Assembly (NCBI GenBank): GCA_033782935.1
Contig: JAWQEG010000710.1
Coordinates: 2,418,001-2,482,000, forward strand
Length of the DNA: 64,000 nucleotides
Reading direction: 5' to 3'
Origin: Petrolisthes cinctipes
Lineage: Eukaryota > Arthropoda > Malacostraca > Decapoda > Porcellanidae
The notes beneath the pieces are model-generated. The model was not told the DNA's origin. It saw only the letters and a list, made by a program, of their open reading frames with translations, and did no database searches. Both the position numbers and the translations under genes were made by a program. Below, piece after piece: positions 13,515 through 25,809 of this stretch. Positions within the stretch are counted from its first letter, which is position 1. Every line of letters begins with the position of its first letter.

Positions 13515-14100
13515 TATCTAATTTTCGGGTGTTTCGAGCCTGAATTTGATATATAAACAGGTACAGAAGATACATGCACATATCGACTTTGGGTACCAAA
13601 AATATCAATTTTTAGTATGTTTTGGGCCAATATTTTGAAAATATTCTAGCACTGAGTATTCATGTACAGATCGCTTCTGGGACCCAAAAATATTGAATTT
13701 TGGGGTGTTCTGAGCCTGAATTTGGGATATAAACGGGTACAAAAGATGTATGCACATATTGACTTTGGACACCTAAAATATCGATTTTTATCATATTTTA
13801 GGCCTATATTTTGAAAATATTCTAGCACTGAGTAGACATGTACAGATCGCTTCGGGGACCCAAAAATTCAATATTTTTGGGTGTTTTGAGCCTGCATTTG
13901 AGATATAAACGGGTACTGAAGATGCATTCACATATCGACTTTTTGCACCTAAAATATCGATTTTGAGCATGTTTTGGGTCTGTATTTTGAAAACATTCTA
14001 AGAAGGAGTAGGCATGTACAGATCGCTTCTGGGACGCAAAAATATCTAATTTTCGGGTGTTTTGAGTCTGAATTTGAGATATAAACGGGTACAGAAGATG
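13515..14100. repeat. 1,056-bp-spaced repeat, first copy
   Basis: It matches 14,571-15,156 (six monomers away). It contains the micro-inverted palindrome listed at 13,859. Confidence 0.75.
13859..13881. repeat. Micro-inverted palindrome, copy 1
   Basis: The usual order here is arm cccaaaaa, loop tattgaa, arm tttttggg. In this monomer the 7-bp loop reads ttcaata, its exact reverse complement, while the 8-bp arms are unchanged. The arms are perfect inverted repeats, so a hairpin or cruciform can form. Confidence 0.9.
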
Positions 14101-14570
14101 CAAGCACATATCGACTTTGGGCACCCAAAATATCGATTTTTAGCATGTTTTGGGCCTATATTTTGAAAATACTCTAACACGGAGTAGCCATGTACAGATC
14201 GCTTCTGGAACACAAAAATATCGAATTTTCGGGTGTTTTGAGCCTGAATTTGAGATATAAACGGGTACAGAAGATGCATGCACATATCGACATTTTGCAC
14301 ATAAAATATCGATTTTTAGCATGTTTTGGGTCAATATTTTGAAAATACTCTAACACGGAGTCGGCATGTACAGATCGCTTCTGGGTCACAAAAATATCTA
14401 ATTTTCGGGTGTTTTGAGCCTGAATTTGAGATATAAACGGGTACAGAAGATGCAAGCACAAATCGACTTTGGGCACCCAATATATCGATTTTGAGCATGT
14501 TTTGGGCCTGTATTTTAAAAATGCTCTAGCACGAAGTAGTCATGTACAGATCGCTTCTGGGACACAAAAA

Positions 14571-15156
14571 TATCGAATTTTCGGGTGTTTCGAGCCTGAA
14601 TTTGATATATAAACAGGTACAGAAGATACATGCACATATCGACTTTGGGTACCAAAAATATCAATTTTTAGTATGTTTTGGGCCAATATTTTGAAAATAT
14701 TCTAGCACTGAGTATTCATGTACAGATCGCTTCTGGGACCCAAAAATATTGAATTTTGGGGTGTTCTGAGCCTGAATTTGGGATATAAACGGGTACAAAA
14801 GATGTATGCACATATTGACTTTGGACACCTAAAATATCGATTTTTATCATATTTTAGGCCTATATTTTGAAAATATTCTAGCACTGAGTAGACATGTACA
14901 GATCGCTTCGGGGACCCAAAAATTCAATATTTTTGGGTGTTTTGAGCCTGCATTTGAGATATAAACGGGTACTGAAGATGCATTCACATATCGACTTTTT
15001 GCACCAAAAATATCGATTTTGAGCATGTTTTGGGTCTGTATCTTGAAAACATTCTAAGAAGGAGTAGGCATGTACAGATCGCTTCTGGGACGCAAAAATA
15101 TTTAATTTTCGGGTGTTTTGAGTCTGAATTTGAGATATAAACGGGTACAGAAGATG
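14571..15156. repeat. 1,056-bp-spaced repeat, second copy
   Basis: Partner of 13,515-14,100. It overlaps the start of HOR C, so the HOR C unit drew material from this mosaic. Confidence 0.75.
14915..14937. repeat. Micro-inverted palindrome, copy 2
   Basis: Same inverted loop, 1,056 bp downstream of copy 1. It was copied with the surrounding segment. Confidence 0.9.
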
Positions 15157-15768
15157 CATGCACATATCGACATTTTGCACATAAAATATCGATTTTTAGC
15201 ATGTTTTGGGCCTATATTTTGAAAATACTCCAACACGGAGTAGGCATGTACAGATCGCTTCTGGGACACAAAAATATCGAATTTTCGGGTGTTTCGAGCC
15301 TGAATTTGATATATAAACGGGTACAGAAGATACATGCACATATCGACTTTGGGTACCAAAAATATCAATTTTTAGTATGTTTTGGGCCAATATTTTGAAA
15401 ATATTCTAGCACTGAGTATGCATGTACAGATCGCTTCTGGGACCCAAAAATATTGAATTTTGGGGTGTTCTGAGCCTGAATTTGGGATAAAAACGGGTAC
15501 AAAAGATGTATGCACATATTGACTTTGGACACCTAAAACATCGATTTTTATCATATTTTAGGCCTATATTTTGAAAATATTCTAGCACTGAGTAGACATG
15601 TACAGATCGCTTCGGGGACCCAAAAATATTGAATTTTTGGGTGTTTTGAGCCTGCATTTGAGATATAAACGGGTACTGAAGATGAATGCACATAGCGACT
15701 TTTTGCACCTAAAATATCGATTTTGAGCATGCTTTGGGTCTGTATTTTGAAAACATTCTAGCTAAGAG

Positions 15769-15866
15769 TAGGCATGTACAGATCAGTTCTGGGACCGAAG
15801 AATATCGAAATTATCGATTTTTAGCATGTTTTGAGCCTATATTTTGAAAAACATTCTAGAACTGAG
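15769..15866. repeat. D monomer, HOR C copy 1, first
   Basis: 98 bp, with the private variant gatcagttctgggaccg that it shares with 19,133 and 23,201. Confidence 0.9.
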
Positions 15867-16394
15867 TAGGCATGTACAGATCGCTTCTGGGACACAAAAA
15901 TATCGAATTTTCGGGTGTTTTGAGCCTGAATTTGAGATATAAACGGGTACAGAAGATGCATGCACATTTCGACATTTTGCATATAAAATATCGATTTTTA
16001 GCATGTTTTTGGCCTATATTTTGAAAATACTCTAACACGGAGTAGGCATGTACAGATCGCTTCTGGGACACAAAAATATCTAATTTTCGGGTGTTTTGAG
16101 ACTGAATTTGAGATATAAACGGGTACAGAAGATGCAAGCACATATCGACTTTGGGCACCCAAAATATCGATTTTTAGCATGTTTTGGGCCTGTATTTTGA
16201 AAATACTCTAGCACGAAGTAGGCATGTACAGCTCGCTTCTGGGAAACAAAAATATCGAATTTTCGGGTGTTTCGAGCCTGAATTTGATATATAAACGGGT
16301 ACAGAAGATACATGCACATATCGACTTTGGGTACCAAAAATATCAATTTTTAGTATGTTTTGGGCCAATATTTTGAAAATATTCAAGCACTGAG

Positions 16395-16492
16395 TATGCA
16401 TGTACAGATCGGTTCTGGGACCCAAGAATATCGAAATTATCGATTTTTAGCATGTTTTGAGCCTATATTTTGAAAAACATTCTAGAACTGAG
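16395..16492. repeat. D monomer, HOR C copy 1, second
   Basis: 98 bp, opening tatgcatg instead of taggcatg. This separates it from the first D monomer of the unit. Confidence 0.9.
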
Positions 16493-18278
16493 TAGGCATG
16501 TACAGATCGCTTCTGGGACCCAAAAATATTGAATTTTCCGTTGTTTTGAGCGTGAATTTGAGATTTAAACGGGTACTGAAGATGCATGCAGATATCGACT
16601 TAATGCACGTAAAATATCAATTTTGAGCATGTTTTGGGTCTGTATCTTGAAAACATATTTGCAAGGAGTAGGCATGTACAGATCGCTTCTGGGACACAAA
16701 AATACCGAATTTTTGGGTGTTTTGAGCCTGAATTTGAGATATAAACGGGTACAGAACATGCATGCACATATCGACTTGGGACACTTAAGATATCGATTTT
16801 TAGCATGTTTTGAGCCTATATTTTATAAACATTCTAGCACTGAGTAGGCATGTACAAATCGTTTCTGGGACCCAAAAACATCGAATTTTTGGGTGTTTTG
16901 AGCCTGAATTTGAGATATAAACGGGTACAGAAGATGCATACACATATTGACTTTTTGCACCTAAAATATCGATTTTGAACATGTTTTGGGTCTGTATCTT
17001 CAAAACATTCTAAGAAGGAGTAGGCATGTACAGATCGCTTCTGGGACACAAAAATATCTAATTTTCGTGTGTTTTGAGTCTGAATTTGAGATATAAACGG
17101 GTACAGAAGATGCAAGCACATATCGACTTTGGGCACCCAAAATATCGATTTTTAGCATGTTTTGGGCCTATATTTTGAAAATACTCTAACACGGAGTAGG
17201 CATGTACAGATCGCTTCTGGGACACAAAATTATCTAATTTTCGGGTGTTTTGAGCCTGAATTTGAGATATAAACGGGTACAGAAGATGCATGCACATATC
17301 GACTTTTTGCACCTAAAATATCGATTTTGAGCATGTTTTGGGTATATATTTAGGAAACATTCTAGCAAAGAGTAGGCATGTACAGATTGCTTCTGAGACC
17401 CAAAAATATTGAATTTTCGGGTGTTTTGAGTCTGAATTTGAGATATAAACGGGTACAGAAGATGCATGCACATATCGACATTTTGCACATAAAATATCGA
17501 TTTTTAGCATGTTTTGGGCCTATATTTTGAAAATAATCTAACACGGAGTAGGCATGTACAGATCGCTTCTGGGACACAAAAATATCTAATTTTCGGGTGT
17601 TTTGAGCCTGAATTTGAGATATAAACGGATACAGAAGATGTATGCGCATATTGACTTTGGACACCTAAAATATCGATTTTTATCATATTTTAGGCCTATA
17701 TTATGAAAATATTCTAGCACTGAGTAGACATGTACAGATCGCTTCGGGGACCCAAAAATATTGAATTTTTGGGTGTTTTGAGCCTGTATTTGAGATATAA
17801 ACGGGTACAAAAGATGTATGGACATATCGACTTTGGACAACTAAAATATGGATTTTTAGCATGTTTTAAGCCTATATTTTGAAAATGTTCTAGCACTGAG
17901 TATGCATGTACAGATTGCTTCTGGGACCCAAAAATATTGAATTTTGTGGAGTTCTGAGCCTGAATTTGGGATATAAACGGGCACAAAAGATGTATGCACA
18001 TATCGAGTTTGGACACCTAAAATATCGATTTTTATCATATTTTAGGCCTATATTTTGAAAATATTCTAGCACTGAGTAGACATGTACAGATCGCTTCGCG
18101 GACCCAAAAATATTGAATTTTTGGGTGTTTTGAGCCTGCATTTGAGATATAAACGGGTACTGAAGATGCATGCACATAGCGACTTTTTGCACCTAAAATA
18201 TCGATTTTGAGCATGCTTTGGGTCTGTATTTTGAAAACATTCTAGCTAAGAGTAGGCATGTACAGATCGCTTCGGGGA

Positions 18279-18301
18279 CCCAAAAATTCAATATTTTTGG
18301 G
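18279..18301. repeat. Micro-inverted palindrome, copy 3
   Basis: Same inverted loop, 3,364 bp after copy 2, at the start of HOR C copy 2. Confidence 0.9.
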
Positions 18302-19132
18302 TGTTTTGAGCCTGCATTTGAGATATAAACGGGTACTGAAGATGCATTCACATATCGACTTTTTGCACCAAAAATATCGATTTTGAGCATGTTTTGGGTC
18401 TGTATCTTGAAAACATTCTAAGAAGGAGTAGGCATGTACAGATCGCTTCTGGGACGCAAAAATATTTAATTTTCGGGTGTTTTGAGTCTGAATTTGAGAT
18501 ATAAACGGGTACAGAAGATGCATGCACATATCGACATTTTGCACATAAAATATCGATATTTAGCATGTTTTGGGCCTATATTTTGAAAATACTCCAACAC
18601 GGAGTAGGCATGTACAGATCGCTTCTGGGACACAAAAATATCGAATTTTCGGGTGTTTCGAGCCTGAATTTGATATATAAACGGGTACAGAAGATACATG
18701 CACATATCGAGTTTGGGTACCAAAAATATCAATTTTTAGTATGTTTTGGGCCAATATTTTGAAAATATTCTAGCACTGAGTATGCATGTACAGATCGCTT
18801 CTGGGACCCAAAAATATTGAATTTTGGGGTGTTCTGAGCCTGAATTTGGGATAAAAACGGGTACAAAAGATGTATGCACATATTGACTTTGGACACCTAA
18901 AACATCGATTTTTATCATATTTTAGGCCTATATTTTGAAAATATTCTAGCACTGAGTAGACATGTACAGATCGCTTCGGGGACCCAAAAATATTGAATTT
19001 TTGGGTGTTTTGAGCCTGCATTTGAGATATAAACGGGTACTGAAGATGAATGCACATAGCGACTTTTTGCACCTAAAATATCGATTTTGAGCATGCTTTG
19101 GGTCTGTATTTTGAAAACATTCTAGCTAAGAG

Positions 19133-19230
19133 TAGGCATGTACAGATCAGTTCTGGGACCGAAGAATATCGAAATTATCGATTTTTAGCATGTTTTGAGC
19201 CTATATTTTGAAAAACATTCTAGAACTGAG
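19133..19230. repeat. D monomer, HOR C copy 2, first
   Basis: Counterpart of 15,769 at a distance of 3,364 bp. Confidence 0.9.
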
Positions 19231-19758
19231 TAGGCATGTACAGATCGCTTCTGGGACACAAAAATATCGAATTTTCGGGTGTTTTGATCCTGAATTTGAG
19301 ATATAAACGGGTACAGAAGATGCATGCACATTTCGACATTTTGCATATAAAATATCGATTTTTAGCATGTTTTTGGCCTATATTTTGAAAATACTCTAAC
19401 ACGGAGTAGGCATGTACAGATCGCTTCTGGGACACAAAAATATCTAATTTTCGGGTGTTTTGAGCCTGAATTTGAGATATAAACGGGTACAGAAGATGCA
19501 AGCACATATCGACTTTGGGCACCCAAAATATCGATTTTTAGCATGTTTTGGGCCTGTATTTTGAAAATACTCTAGCACGAAGTAGGCATGTACAGCTCGC
19601 TTCTGGGACACAAAAATATCGAATTTTCGGGTGTTTCGAGCCTGAATTTGATATATAAACGGGTACAGAAGATACATGCACATATCGACTTTGGGTACCA
19701 AAAATATCAATTTTTAGTATGTTTTGGGCCAATATTTTGAAAATATTCAAGCACTGAG

Positions 19759-19856
19759 TATGCATGTACAGATCGGTTCTGGGACCCAAGAATATCGAAA
19801 TTATCGATTTTTAGCATGTTTTGAGCCTATATTTTGAAAAACATTCTAGAACTGAG
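19759..19856. repeat. D monomer, HOR C copy 2, second
   Basis: Counterpart of 16,395 at a distance of 3,364 bp. Confidence 0.9.
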
Positions 19857-22346
19857 TAGGCATGTACAGATCGCTTCTGGGACCCAAAAATATTGAATTT
19901 TCCGTTGTTTTGAGCGTGAATTTGAGATTTAAACGTGTACTGAAGATGCATGCAGATATCGACTTAATGCACGTAAAATATCAATTTTGAGCATGTTTTG
20001 GGTCTGTATCTTGAAAACATATTTGCAAGGAGTAGGCATGTACAGATCGCTTCTGGGACACAAAAATACCGAATTTTTGGGTGTTTTGAGCCTGAATTTG
20101 AGATATAAACGGGTACAGAACATGCATGCACATATCGACTTGGGACACTTAAGATATCGATTTTTAGCATGTTTTGAGCCTATATTTTATAAACATTCTA
20201 GCACTGAGTAGGCATGTACAAATCGTTTCTGGGACCCAAAAACATCGAATTTTTGGGTGTTTTGAGCCTGAATTTGAGATATAAACGGGTACAGAAGATG
20301 CATACACATATTGACTTTTTGCACCTAAAATATCGATTTTGAACATGTTTTGGGTCTGTATCTTCAAAACATTCTAAGAAGGAGTAGGCATGTACAGATC
20401 GCTTCTGGGACACAAAAATATCTAATTTTCGTGTGTTTTGAGTCTGAATTTGAGATATAAACGGGTACAGAAGATGCAAGCACATATCGACTTTGGGCAC
20501 CCAAAATATCGATTTTTAGCATGTTTTGGGCCTATATTTTGAAAATACTCTAACACGGAGTAGGCATGTACAGATCGCTTCTGGGACACAAAATTATCTA
20601 ATTTTCGGGTGTTTTGAGCCTGAATTTGAGATATAAACGGGTACAGAAGATGCATGCACATATCGACTTTTTGCACCTAAAATATCGATTTTGAGCATGT
20701 TTTGGGTATATATTTAGGAAACATTCTAGCAAAGAGTAGGCATGTACAGATTGCTTCTGAGACCCAAAAATATCGAATTTTCGGGTGTTTTGAGTCTGAA
20801 TTTGAGATATAAACGGGTACAGAAGATGCATGCACATATCGACATTTTGCACATAAAATATCGATTTTTAGCATGTTTTGGGCCTATATTTTGAAAATAA
20901 TCTAACACGGAGTAGGCATGTACAGATCGCTTCTGGGACACAAAAATATCTAATTTTCGGGTGTTTTGAGCCTGAATTTGAGATATAAACGGATACAGAA
21001 GATGTATGCGCATATTGACTTTGGACACCTAAAATATCGATTTTTATCATATTTTAGGCCTATATTATGAAAATATTCTAGCACTGAGTAGACATGTACA
21101 GATCGCTTCGGGGACCCAAAAATATTGAATTTTTGGGTGTTTTGAGCCTGTATTTGAGATATAAACGGGTACAAAAGATGTATGGACATATCGACTTTGG
21201 ACAACTAAAATATGGATTTTTAGCATGTTTTAAGCCTATATTTTGAAAATGTTCTAGCACTGAGTATGCATGTACAGATTGCTTCTGGGACCCAAAAATA
21301 TTGAATTTTGTGGAGTTCTGAGCCTGAATTTGGGATATAAACGGGCACAAAAGATGTATGCACATATCGAGTTTGGACACCTAAAATATCGATTTTTATC
21401 ATATTTTAGGCCTATATTTTGAAAATATTCTAGCACTGAGTAGACATGTACAGATCGCTTCGCGGACCCAAAAATATTGAATTTTTGGGTGTTTTGAGCC
21501 TGCATTTGAGATATAAACGGGTACTGAAGATGCATGCACATAGCGACTTTTTGCACCTAAAATATCGATTTTGAGCATGCTTTGGGTCTGTATTTTGAAA
21601 ACATTCTAGCTAAGAGTAGGCATGTACAGATCGGTTCTGGAACACAAAAATATCGAATTTTCGGGTGTTTTGAGCCTGAATTTGAGATATAAACGGGTAC
21701 AGAAGATGCATGCACATATCGACATTTTGCACATAAAATATCGATTTTTAGCATGTTTTGGGTCAATATTTTGAAAATACTCTAACACGGAGTAGGCATG
21801 TACAGATCGCTTCTGGGTCACAAAAATATCTAATTTTCGGGTGTTTTCAGCCTGAATTTGAGATATAAACGGGTACAGAAGATGCAAGCACAAATCGACT
21901 TTGGGCACCCAATATATCGATTTTGAGCATGTTTTGGGCCTGTATTTTAAAAATGCTCTAGCACGAAGTAGGCATGTACAGATCGCTTCTGGGACACAAA
22001 AATATCGAATTTTCGGGTGTTTCGAGCCTGAATTTGATATATAAACAGGTACAGAAGATACATGCACATATCGACTTTGGGTACCAAAAATATCAATTTT
22101 TAGTATGTTTTGGGCCAATATTTTGAAAATATTCTAGCACTGAGTATTCATTTACAGATCGCTTCTGGGACCCAAAAATATTGAATTTTGGGGTGTTCTG
22201 AGCCTGAATTTGGGATATAAACGGGTACAAAAGATGTATGCACATATTGACTTTGGACACCTAAAATATCGATTTTTATCATATTTTAGGCCTATATTTT
22301 GAAAATATTCTAGCACTGAGTAGACATGTACAGATCGCTTCGGGGA

Positions 22347-22369
22347 CCCAAAAATTCAATATTTTTGGG
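22347..22369. repeat. Micro-inverted palindrome, copy 4
   Basis: Same inverted loop, 4,068 bp after copy 3, in HOR C copy 3. Confidence 0.9.
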
Positions 22370-23200
22370 TGTTTTGAGCCTGCATTTGAGATATAAACGG
22401 GTACTGAAGATGCATTCACATATCGACTTTTTGCACCAAAAATATCGATTTTGAGCATGTTTTGGGTCTGTATCTTGAAAACATTCTAAGAAGGAGTAGG
22501 CATGTACAGATCGCTTCTGGGACGCAAAAATATTTAATTTTCGGGTGTTTTGAGTCTGAATTTGAGATATAAACGGGTACAGAAGATGCATGCACATATC
22601 GACATTTTGCACATAAAATATCGATATTTAGCATGTTTTGGGCCTATATTTTGAAAATACTCCAACACGGAGTAGGCATGTACAGATCGCTTCTGGGACA
22701 CAAAAATATCGAATTTTCGGGTGTTTCGAGCCTGAATTTGATATATAAACGGGTACAGAAGATACATGCACATATCGACTTTGGGTACCAAAAATATCAA
22801 TTTTTAGTATGTTTTGGGCCAATATTTTGAAAATATTCTAGCACTGAGTATGCATGTACAGATCGCTTCTGGGACCCAAAAATATTGAATTTTGGGGTGT
22901 TCTGAGCCTGAATTTGGGATAAAAACGGGTACAAAAGATGTATGCACATATTGACTTTGGACACCTAAAACATCGATTTTTATCATATTTTAGGCCTATA
23001 TTTTGAAAATATTCTAGCACTGAGTAGACATGTACAGATCGCTTCGGGGACCCAAAAATATTGAATTTTTGGGTGTTTTGAGCCTGCATTTGAGATATAA
23101 ACGGGTACTGAAGATGAATGCACATAGCGACTTTTTGCACCTAAAATATCGATTTTGAGCATGCTTTGGGTCTGTATTTTGAAAACATTCTAGCTAAGAG

Positions 23201-23298
23201 TAGGCATGTACAGATCAGTTCTGGGACCGAAGAATATCGAAATTATCGATTTTTAGCATGTTTTGAGCCTATATTTTGAAAAACATTCTAGAACTGAG
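23201..23298. repeat. D monomer, HOR C copy 3, first
   Basis: Counterpart of 19,133 at a distance of 4,068 bp. Confidence 0.9.
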
Positions 23299-23826
23299 TA
23301 GGCATGTACAGATCGCTTCTGGGACACAAAAATATCGAATTTTCGGGTGTTTTGATCCTGAATTTGAGATATAAACGGGTACAGAAGATGCATGCACATT
23401 TCGACATTTTGCATATAAAATATCGATTTTTAGCATGTTTTTGGCCTATATTTTGAAAATACTCTAACACGGAGTAGGCATGTACAGATCGCTTCTGGGA
23501 CACAAAAATATCTAATTTTCGGGTGTTTTGAGCCTGAATTTGAGATATAAACGGGTACAGAAGATGCAAGCACATATCGACTTTGGGCACCCAAAATATC
23601 GATTTTTAGCATGTTTTGGGCCTGTATTTTGAAAATACTCTAGCACGAAGTAGGCATGTACAGCTCGCTTCTGGGACACAAAAATATCGAATTTTCGGGT
23701 GTTTCGAGCCTGAATTTGATATATAAACGGGTACAGAAGATACATGCACATATCGACTTTGGGTACCAAAAATATCAATTTTTAGTATGTTTTGGGCCAA
23801 TATTTTGAAAATATTCAAGCACTGAG

Positions 23827-23924
23827 TATGCATGTACAGATCGGTTCTGGGACCCAAGAATATCGAAATTATCGATTTTTAGCATGTTTTGAGCCTATAT
23901 TTTGAAAAACATTCTAGAACTGAG
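23827..23924. repeat. D monomer, HOR C copy 3, second
   Basis: Counterpart of 19,759 at a distance of 4,068 bp. Confidence 0.9.
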
Positions 23925-24479
23925 TAGGCATGTACAGATCGCTTCTGGGACCCAAAAATATTGAATTTTCCGTTGTTTTGAGCGTGAATTTGAGATTTAA
24001 ACGTGTACTGAAGATGCATGCAGATATCGACTTAATGCACGTAAAATATCAATTTTGAGCATGTTTTGGGTCTGTATCTTGAAAACATATTTGCAAGGAG
24101 TAGGCATGTACAGATCGCTTCTGGGACACAAAAATACCGAATTTTTGGGTGTTTTGAGCCTGAATTTGAGATATAAACGGGTACAGAACATGCATGCACA
24201 TATCGACTTGGGACACTTAAGATATCGATTTTTAGCATGTTTTGAGCCTATATTTTATAAACATTCTAGCACTGAGTAGGCATGTACAAATCGTTTCTGG
24301 GACCCAAAAACATCGAATTTTTGGGTGTTTTGAGCCTGAATTTGAGATATAAACGGGTACAGAAGATGCATACACATATTGACTTTTTGCACCTAAAATA
24401 TCGATTTTGAACATGTTTTGGGTCTGTATCTTCAAAACATTCTAAGAAGGAGTAGGCATGTACAGATCGCTTCTGGGAC

Positions 24480-25809
24480 ACAAAAATATCTAATTTTCGT
24501 GTGTTTTGAGTCTGAATTTGAGATATAAACGGGTACAGAAGATGCAAGCACATATCGACTTTGGGCACCCAAAATATCGATTTTTAGCATGTTTTGGGCC
24601 TATATTTTGAAAATACTCTAACACGGAGTAGGCATGTACAGATCGCTTCTGGGACACAAAATTATCTAATTTTCGGGTGTTTTGAGCCTGAATTTGAGAT
24701 ATAAACGGGTACAGAAGATGCATGCACATATCGACTTTTTGCACCTAAAATATCGATTTTGAGCATGTTTTGGGTATATATTTAGGAAACATTCTAGCAA
24801 AGAGTAGGCATGTACAGATTGCTTCTGAGACCCAAAAATATCGAATTTTCGGGTGTTTTGAGTCTGAATTTGAGATATAAACGGGTACAGAAGATGCATG
24901 CACATATCGACATTTTGCACATAAAATATTGATTTTTAGCATGTTTTGGGCCTATATTTTGAAAATAATCTAACACGGAGTAGGCATGTACAGATCGCTT
25001 CTGGGACACAAAAATATCTAATTTTCGGGTGTTTTGAGCCTGAATTTGAGATATAAACGGATACAGAAGATGTATGCGCATATTGACTTTGGACACCTAA
25101 AATATCGATTTTTATCATATTTTAGGCCTATATTATGAAAATATTCTAGCACTGAGTAGACATGTACAGATCGCTTCGGGGACCCAAAAATATTGAATTT
25201 TTGGGTGTTTTGAGCCTGTATTTGAGATATAAACGGGTACAAAAGATGTATGGACATATCGACTTTGGACAACTAAAATATGGATTTTTAGCATGTTTTA
25301 AGCCTATATTTTGAAAATGTTCTAGCACTGAGTATGCATGTACAGATTGCTTCTGGGACCCAAAAATATTGAATTTTGTGGAGTTCTGAGCCTGAATTTG
25401 GGATATAAACGGGCACAAAAGATGTATGCACATATCGAGTTTGGACACCTAAAATATCGATTTTTATCATATTTTAGGCCTATATTTTGAAAATATTCTA
25501 GCACTGAGTAGACATGTACAGATCGCTTCGCGGACCCAAAAATATTGAATTTTTGGGTGTTTTGAGCCTGCATTTGAGATATAAACGGGTACTGAAGATG
25601 CATGCACATAGCGACTTTTTGCACCTAAAATATCGATTTTGAGCATGCTTTGGGTCTGTATTTTGAAAACATTCTAGCTAAGAGTAGGCATGTACAGATC
25701 GGTTCTGGGACCCAAGAATATCGAAATTATCGATTTGTAGCATGTTTTGAGCCTATATTTTGAAAAACATTCTAGAACTGAGTAGGCATGTACAGATCGC
25801 TTCTGGGAC
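24480..25809. repeat. 1,330-bp tandem duplication, first copy
   Basis: Period 1,330 bp (seven monomers plus one D monomer). It straddles the end of HOR C copy 3 and the D monomer at 25,685. One difference seen is aatattgattttt at about 24,928 versus aatatcgattttt in the second copy. Confidence 0.88.
25685..25782. repeat. D monomer, 1,330-bp duplication, first
   Basis: 98 bp with the gatttgtagc variant in place of gatttttagc. Confidence 0.9.

Larger units (their letters stand above)
8243..14184. repeat. Mosaic block of shuffled monomer arrays
   Basis: No single period spans this stretch. Pieces of 0.5-0.65 kb repeat at several different distances (1,682, 2,112, 1,056 and 2,816 bp), all whole-monomer multiples, or such a multiple plus one 98-bp D monomer in the case of 1,682. 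It looks like HOR segments reshuffled by several unequal exchanges, joining HOR A on the left to HOR C on the right. Confidence 0.75.
14185..18252. repeat. HOR C, copy 1 (4,068 bp)
   Basis: It has 22 full monomers and two D monomers (22 x 176 + 2 x 98 = 4,068). The first 704 bp (four monomers, to 14,888) are present in copies 1 and 3 but absent from copy 2. The remaining 3,364 bp occur in all three copies with only occasional substitutions (for example ttgagactg near 16,100 versus ttgagcctg in copy 2). Confidence 0.9.
18253..21616. repeat. HOR C, copy 2 (3,364 bp, four monomers shorter)
   Basis: It corresponds to 14,889-18,252 and 22,321-25,684. It has 18 full monomers and two D monomers. 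Its left junction joins a ctaagag tail directly to the gcttcggggaccc monomer, skipping the four monomers seen in the flanking copies. Confidence 0.9.
21617..25684. repeat. HOR C, copy 3 (4,068 bp)
   Basis: Full-length copy with the 704-bp leading segment at 21,617-22,320 that matches 14,185-14,888. The first monomer has hybrid character (gatcggttctgg followed by aacacaaaaatatcg), marking the exchange point. Confidence 0.9.
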
